48,222 nt of DNA from Klebsormidium nitens (lineage: Eukaryota; Streptophyta; Klebsormidiophyceae; Klebsormidiales; Klebsormidiaceae): assembly GCA_000708835.1 (NCBI GenBank), contig DF237471.1, positions 1 through 48,222 of the forward strand. The letters are read 5' to 3'. The position numbers and the translations under genes are program-made. The notes beneath the pieces are model-generated. The model was not told the origin of the DNA and made no database searches. It worked only from the letters and a program-made list of their open reading frames with translations. Each line of letters begins with the position of its first letter. The first letter of the stretch is position 1. Positions 42,444 through 48,222 of the stretch are shown piece after piece.

Positions 42444-42733
42444 TCCTACGGGCCTCGTCTTACCACTGTACTTCACACCAGGCTTCAAATGATTGGATTG
42501 CATTCTGCTACGTTGAACGAAAGTTGTCGCAGTATTTGATCAAACATGGTGAAACTGGGTTCCAGAGATTTCTTCTGAACTGTGAAGCGCTACCAATTAG
42601 CCTGCCTGTAGACAAAGAAGGATCTTTGAACTGACGCGCTTGGTTGTCGTTGAAGCGACCAGAGGAAACCTTTAGCCCCACTGCCAAACCACACACACTT
42701 GTCATTCCCGTGCCACGGCAAAGAAGCAATGTG

Positions 42734-42804
42734 GCATTGACGTGGGTCCTAGCTTGTCGCTTTATGAGGCGCTAAGTTTTTACTCAATCCCTCAAGTCTG
42801 AGCC
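42734..42804 (-). other. Paired-end intron (PEI)
   Basis: Ends GGCTCAG and TCAATGCC, flanks T and A. Same length as its copy 40733-40803. Confidence 0.6.
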
Positions 42805-42974
42805 ATAAAACCTAGTGGTGTTCCGGCTGCTTGATGGGCTTTTTAAAATGCATGGGAGCTTTTCTGGAGCCTTCGGGTGAGTGGGCATGCACTTGCCATC
42901 AGTTTCCTCTTTGCTTTGTGACTTACGTCCTCATGATTACGCGTCACGGCTTCCGCTATTTGAGAAGTCAGGCG

Positions 42975-43017
42975 GGCAAAGGTACGTCAATTAGACGACA
43001 GATTGAAAACCTGAGCC
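42975..43017 (-). other. Short paired-end intron candidate
   Basis: 43 nt, ends GGCTCAGG and ACCTTTGCC. Short, and without exon support. Confidence 0.2.
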
Positions 43018-43586
43018 AAGTTGAATATCTAACAGTTCTGCCCTTAAGGTGGGCAGGAGGGACAGTAGATGCTTGTCAGATTCTGCATACGCTCAGCTAG
43101 AAAGTGCGTGGCCTACAATTTCAAAGAAAATGCCATTGGAACGTTTCGTATGTTGCCCGGTCGCCCATCCGTCGGGCCGATTTAGATGGCCTCGTCTTTG
43201 CTTCTCCGATCGCGCTTTTAACTTTGTTCCTGCCCGCCCGTCCTGCGTCCGGCTTCAGTCCACTTCTTTGTATCTGTTCCGTCCGCTCTCGTTTTTACGT
43301 CGCAGTTTTCAGCTCCACTGCAGTCTCCATCTCTTCGTTTCTAGATCAGCGCCTACTTGCGTTTTCCTTTGAAGATTCTTCTGTGCGTCCGTCCACCTGC
43401 GTTCTGGTCCGCAGGGCCTATGTCTTTTCCGATTCGTTCCGTAAACAAATCCGTGTTCTGGCCGGCGCGATTTCGTTTGCCCGTTCTCGCAAACTGTTCC
43501 TTAAGCCACAGTCTCTCAACAGCCTTCCATTCTAAAGGTTGTCGGTCTTGAGGACATGAGTACAGTCCGTATTATTACGTCCTCCT

Positions 43587-43800
43587 TTATAAGATTGCCC
43601 CCGTCCCATGAAGGTCAGCGCCAGAATCTGGGTGCATGCCATTGATTGGCCAAAATCCGACTTTGTCTTGATTGTCTTGATTGACGTGGGAAGGAAGGAC
43701 ATCGCCCTTTGGCCATGTTATGACAGCGCCAGGGAGAATCGCATGGCGATTTCAAGCTCTGAGCCATCTCGGCGGACCACTAGTTCGGGAAACTCGCCCC
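43587..43800 (-). CDS. Exons across a paired-end intron, paralogue of 41.7-41.9 kb
   Basis: Exon 1 reads GRVSRTSGPPR. Splicing 43688-43765 makes Tyr and continues VNQDNQDKVGFWPINGMHP, then DSGADLH, to TAA at 43587-43589. The unspliced frame meets a TAA inside the intron, whereas the 41.8-kb copy does not. Confidence 0.5.
43688..43765 (-). other. Paired-end intron (PEI)
   Basis: Ends GGCTCAGAG and TCCTTCC, the final GCC being altered. The internal hairpin is kept with U-G pairs replacing G-C and C-G pairs of the 41.8-kb copy (plus-strand reading). Confidence 0.6.
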
Positions 43801-44228
43801 ATCCAGTGAAATTGATTGGGCAAGCACAGATTCACCCGTCACCCTGCTTACTAGCAGATGTTGAAGTCCACCTGGGGCCTTGTAGCTCCATCAAGATAAC
43901 GTTCAAATTACCATCTTATTCTTGAAAAGGCCTTATTGTTCATATGCAGGGCCGTCGGCTGCCCTGCCCTGCGTTCAAACGTACCCCGTTGGGATCAAGC
44001 TTGAAGTCTGTCGTCTCGATTGAATTCTGCAGATGAATAGTGGGCTGTAATTTGTTTTTGAAGGGCTTGATGTGTGCTCGATCTACTTCTTAAGATACGA
44101 AAGCGACTGCCGTTGTTCAAGTTCTCTCAATAAACTAGACTGTTTGTTAAAAGGGTGGTTCTGCACTGCGAGCTGTGGGTAAGCGGGTACGTTTGTTTGC
44201 AGAAAAGTTAAGAAATGGTCTCAAAAGG

Positions 44229-44303
44229 GGCAAGGATGACTGACACCATTGGTGAAGCATGCACCAATGCTTCGACCATGTCCTTGCTGTCTCTTTCCGA
44301 GCC
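44229..44303 (-). other. Paired-end intron with hairpin
   Basis: Ends GGCTCGG and TCCTTGCC. Arms GAAGCAT and ATGCTTC (44254-44260, 44267-44273) surround a 6-nt loop, where its two relatives have a continuous palindrome. Confidence 0.55.
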
Positions 44304-44464
44304 TACCTCCCTAGTCCCAGATCGAGATCATCTGCACTAGACGGCTCTGATTGTTTAATTGAAGGTCTCTTGAAAACCCGTGGGCGGTAGGTGATGAACA
44401 TGACGAAGTTGGGCTCTACTTGCGACTTCTATTAGAGAAAGCTAGCGCTACGAAGCATGCTTGT

Positions 44465-44534
44465 GGCAAAGAAGAACTTTTGATTTATGCACTCCGTTGC
44501 GTCATGGAGGAAGTGTAAGCGAGGACTTCGAGCC
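44465..44534 (-). other. Paired-end intron (PEI)
   Basis: Ends GGCTCGAAG and TCTTTGCC. Colinear with the degenerate 12905-12976. Confidence 0.45.
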
Positions 44535-44917
44535 GGCCCGTTCTCCTGCAAGCCCATCAGTTTGAATGATTGTGTCTCTCAAATCGTGTGCATCAACTCA
44601 TTCCAAAAGGGCCGATTGCCACTCTAAAGGCTTGCATGACCTGATCATGTCGAGTATCAAAGCGTTGGCTTGTGTGGACCCAACGGAAAAGGCTGCTTCC
44701 GGGTGTGCTCTGCCTTCTGTTTGATGGTTCAAACCAAAACTGCCAGGGTCTTCCCGCCTCCAAATAAATGCTAGTGATGCTTTTGACGATTAGCCGTCTG
44801 AAAATAGGTTTTCTGATCAGGCCGTCTGGATGTATGATGGGCTCTAAGTTCGAGTGGCCGCTATAAAAGATTTCTAACCTGTCACATCAAAGCACAGTAT
44901 GATCAGGCCGCGGTGGG

Positions 44918-45068
44918 TCAAGCTAACTGTAATATCCAAGGCAGACGGCAAAGATTGCTACTAGCATGGCGCGCGCTCCGGCTGGCGCCATCGATCTCAA
45001 AGAACTTGAGCCGTTGCTCGTGTCCAAAGTGCAGAATCCCGTCACTTACGAGTTCTGGGATTTTCCTC
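44918..45068 (-). CDS. Exons across a paired-end intron, paralogue of 13.4 kb
   Basis: Exon 1 reads KIPELVSDGILHFGHEQ. Removing 44947-45012 forms an Arg codon and ends LPWILQLA with TGA. The upstream exon aligns with K-T-P-E...N-G at 13.5 kb with synonymous changes. Confidence 0.4.
44947..45012 (-). other. Paired-end intron (PEI)
   Basis: 66 nt, ends GGCTCAAG and TCTTTGCC with outer pair C/G. Confidence 0.55.
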
Positions 45069-45342
45069 TAAAATTCAGGCTTGTCTTGTCGACGGTATTA
45101 GCTCAAACGAGCTTCGTGTCAGTCGACCAAATGCAGAGTAACGCATGCCTGCTCCAGACGGTCACGGTTTACATCCTTGGATGTTCCCTTCGTTGTATCT
45201 CCAAGTCACTCAAAGAGATCCATTTACCAGCATGTTACAAGTTGTGCCGAATAAACGTAAAGGAGCTTTCAGAATAATATTCCGTTTCGATTTTCGCCGG
45301 ATACTTTTGGAAGGAATTCTGGGGAGATTGTGGTTAAGCCTT

Positions 45343-45401
45343 GGCAAGGATGAGTCTGAGTGGTGCCTCTGTCACCAAATGCCTTCATATCTCACGGAGC
45401 T
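45343..45401 (-). other. Paired-end intron candidate
   Basis: Ends AGCTCC and TCCTTGCC. GGTG/CACC hairpin shared with 13821-13880. Confidence 0.35.
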
Positions 45402-45456
45402 GCCAACTATTTGTAGCTATAAGTGCCGGAGCCTGCCACCCAACTTAGGATGGAAT

Positions 45457-45705
45457 CTAACGGACTGTCCAGGCCCGGGGTTCTCGTTTTTCGCCGAGCT
45501 CCGCCTTTCTTCCGTCAGCCGTTTCTCCGTTCAACTGCTCGCATAATAGTACGACCGTACCTGCCGATCTTCCTTCTCTTGTCAAAGCGAAGCTCGACAG
45601 CCCGTCACAGTTTCCAATTCTCGATCGCCGTTCGGAGGGCCTCCAGATCAGTTTGCGGGAAGACGACAGAAACTTTGCAGGCAGATCTGTTCCGTGTGTG
45701 TGCAA
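45457..45705 (-). CDS. Diverged or broken copy of the 13.7-14.1 kb coding block
   Basis: Shares [TA]DGRKA......EPRAW.VR with the 14-kb copy, then meets TAG. Frame differences further down suggest a pseudogene or extra introns. Confidence 0.35.
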   Translation of the reverse strand: MHTHGTDLPAKFLSSSRKLIWRPSERRSRIGNCDGLSSFALTREGRSAGTVVLLCEQLNGETADGRKAELGEKREPRAWTVR

Positions 45706-45830
45706 GGATGGTTTTCTAGGGGCTCCAGAAGCTGCCTCAAGGTCGTCACGAGGCGCTGACTCCCTTCAAACCTTGACCACCGGCCCGCAAGCTGCAAAAG
45801 GCCATGATTCTCAGGAGGTCCCATTTGCAT

Positions 45831-46175
45831 CTAGTACGGCATTTTGGACTCTGGCTCCGTCACCGGAGCGCGCGTGGGCCACCTCGATCTTTCATTCTCT
45901 GCTGTCTTTGCTGCCGTAATTTGACTATCTTTGAGTAGCAGGGTCGACCCATTCGCCCGTACGCATGCCAATGCGTCCGCCCACGATTCTTCCGTCCGTC
46001 CGTCCATTCCCTTGCTTTCCGTTCCGGTTGGTCCATCCGTCCGCTCCGCTCCCGGTCCGTCCCATGATGTCTCTGTATGCTCCCGGTTTTGTCCGTCAGA
46101 GCCCTTCCTCCGTTCCTGCGCTCTGCCCAATTTCGTCACTGCCAGTGCATCATGCAGGTTCGGAGTTCTGTGCAA
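45831..46175 (-). CDS. Low-complexity open frame, uncertain
   Basis: 115 codons rich in G, T, D, E and R (GAERTDGPTGTESKGMDGRT), encoded by the GGACGG-type tract. Could be composition only. Confidence 0.2.
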   Translation of the reverse strand: MHRTPNLHDALAVTKLGRAQERRKGSDGQNREHTETSWDGPGAERTDGPTGTESKGMDGRTEESWADALACVRANGSTLLLKDSQITAAKTAENERSRWPTRAPVTEPESKMPY

Positions 46176-46837
46176 AACGACGTTCCCCTTATCGTTTCCT
46201 GCCAGACGGCCGCTATACTTTGCTTCTGTCTAAGAACAACCCGGCTCGATCAATCTGCAAGTGTCCATGCTTCCCTGTAGTATCCGCTTAAATTAACTTC
46301 TGTACGTGGCCCGTTCGGAAAGGTGGGCGCTGCCACGTATCATGATTATGTGTCCTGTGATAGACGCGAGGCTGAGCACGTATCATTCTCACGATATTCT
46401 GACGATGGTTTATAAAGCAGAGTGGGCAACTAGTAGCCTGGCGCTCCTGGCTCTGTCGTTCGTTTTAGCCGTTCTTGGTGCAAATAAAGTGACTTTCGCC
46501 TTTCCCATTGTTAAATTTTGGGCGCTCAGCGGCACCTGCAGATTATATGCTTCTCAACTTGCACCCCCTTGAAAGGTGTGGGATCGCAGCTGGACAGCTC
46601 CTCGTGCATCTGGCTTCTTTCTAAGGTCTTCTTACTCAAATTGAGCGTTCTAAGAGATGATGCTTACTTCTGACATTCGTGTGGATGTCCAATAGAGTAT
46701 GGTCGTCGTGTGAGCGTCCTTTCTAGTTGCAGGGTACCAACCGAAAGATTTTCTCATCAATTTGTGACATCCACTTACAGCCCAGTGGCGCCAATTGAGC
46801 GCTTTGATTCCGCACGCCTCCTAAGCTCGAGTGACGT

Positions 46838-46914
46838 GGCAAGGAGGACGTTATGTATGGTGCTGTTTCAAACGCGCCAGTGACTCTGCTAGGTTTGAGT
46901 AAGCGCCCCGAGCT
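46838..46914 (-). other. Paired-end intron (PEI)
   Basis: Ends AGCTCGG and TCCTTGCC, flanks T and A. 6-bp hairpin TGGTGC/GCGCCA (46858-46863, 46874-46879). Confidence 0.5.
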
Positions 46915-47025
46915 ACACTCTCGAGCACTCTTCTCAGTGAACAGTTGGCAGAGAGCGTTACGCTCGCTTATGCTTCGCATTTCTCCAGAAACAAAAGTTT
47001 GAAACGGCGAATCCTTGTACTTTGA

Positions 47026-47497
47026 TCATGCCAGTTCAGCTGGATAGGTGCCTCTAAGCAAGGGGTTGCATGAAGTTGGGACTGTGGCAAAGGCGATGTC
47101 GCGTCCGAACACGTAAACGCGCCCTAAAGCAAGAATGATAGAATCAACGGGGGAGCCACAACACCCGGCGTTGCCAATCTTCTTCGAAAATTTCGTCCAA
47201 TTCCTTAACAACCACCTGATCGGTCTTTTTTTCTGATCCGTTTGTCTCCCTCCTTCCGTCCTTTCGGCGGTTGATGAGTCCGTTTCTTCCTGGCAGACGC
47301 TTGAGAAAGCCGTCCATGTTTTCCTTACCCCTGTTCTCGCCTTCCGGCTGATCGCTTTTTTCAAGTTTTTGGGCTGTACTCTTTGTGTATGCTGATGTAT
47401 CCTCTTCTGAATATCTGGTTCGTCCACTGGCCTTCCGGCCGGTATACGTTTCCGCTTCTCTAGTAATTTCCATCTCAATCCTCGTAGGCTCTGGCAC
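47026..47497 (-). CDS. Two-exon gene across a paired-end intron, charged protein
   Basis: Exon 1 is highly charged (RIEMEITREAETYTGRKASG, KKTDQVVVKELDEIFEEDWQ) and ends QRRVL. After the PEI 47086-47157 the short second exon ends either at 47026 (TVPTSCNPLLRGTYPAELA) or after about 11 codons, depending on a one-base choice of border. Exon 1 is related to 36.5-36.76 kb through TDQV and the nucleotides around it. Confidence 0.5.
47086..47157 (-). other. Paired-end intron (PEI)
   Basis: Ends GGCTCCC and CCTTTGCC, flanks T and A. Unspliced, exon 1 meets TGA a few codons inside. Confidence 0.55.
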
Positions 47498-47821
47498 TTT
47501 AGAAGCACTGCTCCTTTGTTTTGCGCACTCGTTTATCCACGATCATTCCGTTGCTACTCCGCCGCTTTTTGAATTGCTTGTTTCCTCCGAGTTCGCACCT
47601 TAATCCGCTCTATTGTAAGTCCGGCGCCCTTCTGTAGATTCACGCTCGCAACTTCCTTCCGTCCGTTTACTCAGTTTACTCCCTTTCGTCAGTAGATCTG
47701 AACCATCCAAATGGTCCGCTCTTTCTTCTCTTCAAATATCTCCTTCAGTTTATCTTCTTCAAAGATCAGCTAAAAGCTTGATTCACATCTCCGAGTAATG
47801 CCTAGGTTTTAATGCTGACGT

Positions 47822-47896
47822 GGCAAGGAAGGAGCTCGCAGAAAAGTTCCTGGAACGGGGTTAGCAGGACTGGTGAGTTGATACGAGCCCCGAGCC
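47822..47896 (-). other. Paired-end intron (PEI)
   Basis: 75 nt, ends GGCTCGGGGCTC and TCCTTGCC, flanks T and A. A GTTCCTG/CAGGAC hairpin with one bulge is possible. Confidence 0.5.
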
Positions 47897-48222
47897 ACCT
47901 TTTGGAAGATTTAACTCCGGCCAAATCACTTATTTGGTAAAGCTGTGACTCTAGTAGTTGGCTTAATTTTTCCTGGTCAGTGTCTAGGATTTCTAGAGAT
48001 TTACTTCGCTTGGGGTGATATTTTCAATCGATCTAGAGGGTCGTAACATCATGTCCGGCTGAGCTGGGGGAAACTCCTTTTCAACCACTAATGTCAGGAG
48101 ATGCTCTAGCTAGCGTCTAACAGTGACCTGCACATCTGAAGCATCCTATTGGTATGAATTAAGCGCTGATTGGAGCGACTTTCCTTTGGGAGCATAGAAG
48201 TGTGGAATTCCAAAATGATGAC

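Noticed and set aside
25379-45013. A genetic code with TAA and TAG read as glutamine
   Set aside because: Three aligned paralogue positions show CAA/TAA or CAG/TAG in one frame. They fall in or beside the introns, are simple C/T changes, and disappear as a problem once introns are removed. Spliced genes end in TAA, TAG and TGA alike.
1432-47897. Reading the elements on the plus strand as kink-turn RNA motifs (GGC-NNN-GA...GA-GCC)
   Set aside because: The plus-strand text fits the kink-turn consensus very well, including the free three-base bulge. However, the flanks code for protein on the minus strand, and removal of the elements restores frames there. I take the intron reading as primary; the kink-turn match is then a side effect of the end motifs on the opposite strand.
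1-48222. tRNA, rRNA, CRISPR arrays, bacterial operons
   Set aside because: No tRNA-like or rRNA-like stretch, no regularly spaced repeats with spacers, and no runs of long adjacent open frames were seen.

Overview
The window reads as nuclear DNA of a eukaryote with about balanced base composition. No frame is open for long, because genes are cut into short exons. I recognise no protein family by name. The main result is that the minus strand carries many short protein-coding exons separated by an unusual, very abundant type of short intron. I call these paired-end introns (PEIs). A PEI is about 45 to 105 nt. In coding sense it begins GGC, usually GGCTC, and ends TC-NNN-GCC. It has neither GT at its start nor AG at its end. 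Its ends are complementary, and the pairing usually extends one base into each exon: exon-T/A-exon in most cases, C/G or G/C in others. I count about 60 candidates, nearly all on the minus strand. Removing them joins open frames and aligns diverged paralogues. Examples are the gene at 1324-1907, the copies at 41.8 and 43.7 kb, the copies at 9.6 and 22.1 kb, and the copies at 25.0 and 30.0 kb, where a stop codon disappears with the intron. Ordinary GT-AG introns also seem to occur (for example minus strand 25051-25108 and 30076-30154).

Lineage: introns with paired ends and without GT-AG borders are known from euglenids, and non-canonical or introner-type introns from the parasitic dinoflagellate Amoebophrya. 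The end sequences here (GGCTC...TCNNNGCC) are not ones I can match to a described class. I leave the organism open.

Layout: 0-2 kb holds one well supported spliced gene. 2-9 kb has sparse candidate introns and several isolated open exons. 9-23 kb and 36-48 kb are built from diverged tandem and dispersed copies of exon-intron blocks. 22.95-26.1 and 28.0-31.1 kb are colinear copies about 5.0 kb apart, with a partial third copy at 37.6-39.4 kb. 12.1-14.3 and 43.7-45.8 kb are colinear copies about 31.5 kb apart. 40.7-42.6 and 42.7-44.5 kb, 17.1-18.6 and 18.8-20.1 kb, and 20.6-21.3 and 21.5-22.2 kb are local tandem copies. Pyrimidine-rich CCGTCC tracts (GGACGG on the coding strand) recur between the introns. 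31.1-36.2 kb lacks PEIs and may carry a plus-strand gene with ordinary introns at 32.6-34.5 kb.

Limits: everything was worked out by eye. Exon borders can be off by a base, many copies contain frameshifts and may be pseudogenes, and the functions of the proteins are unknown.
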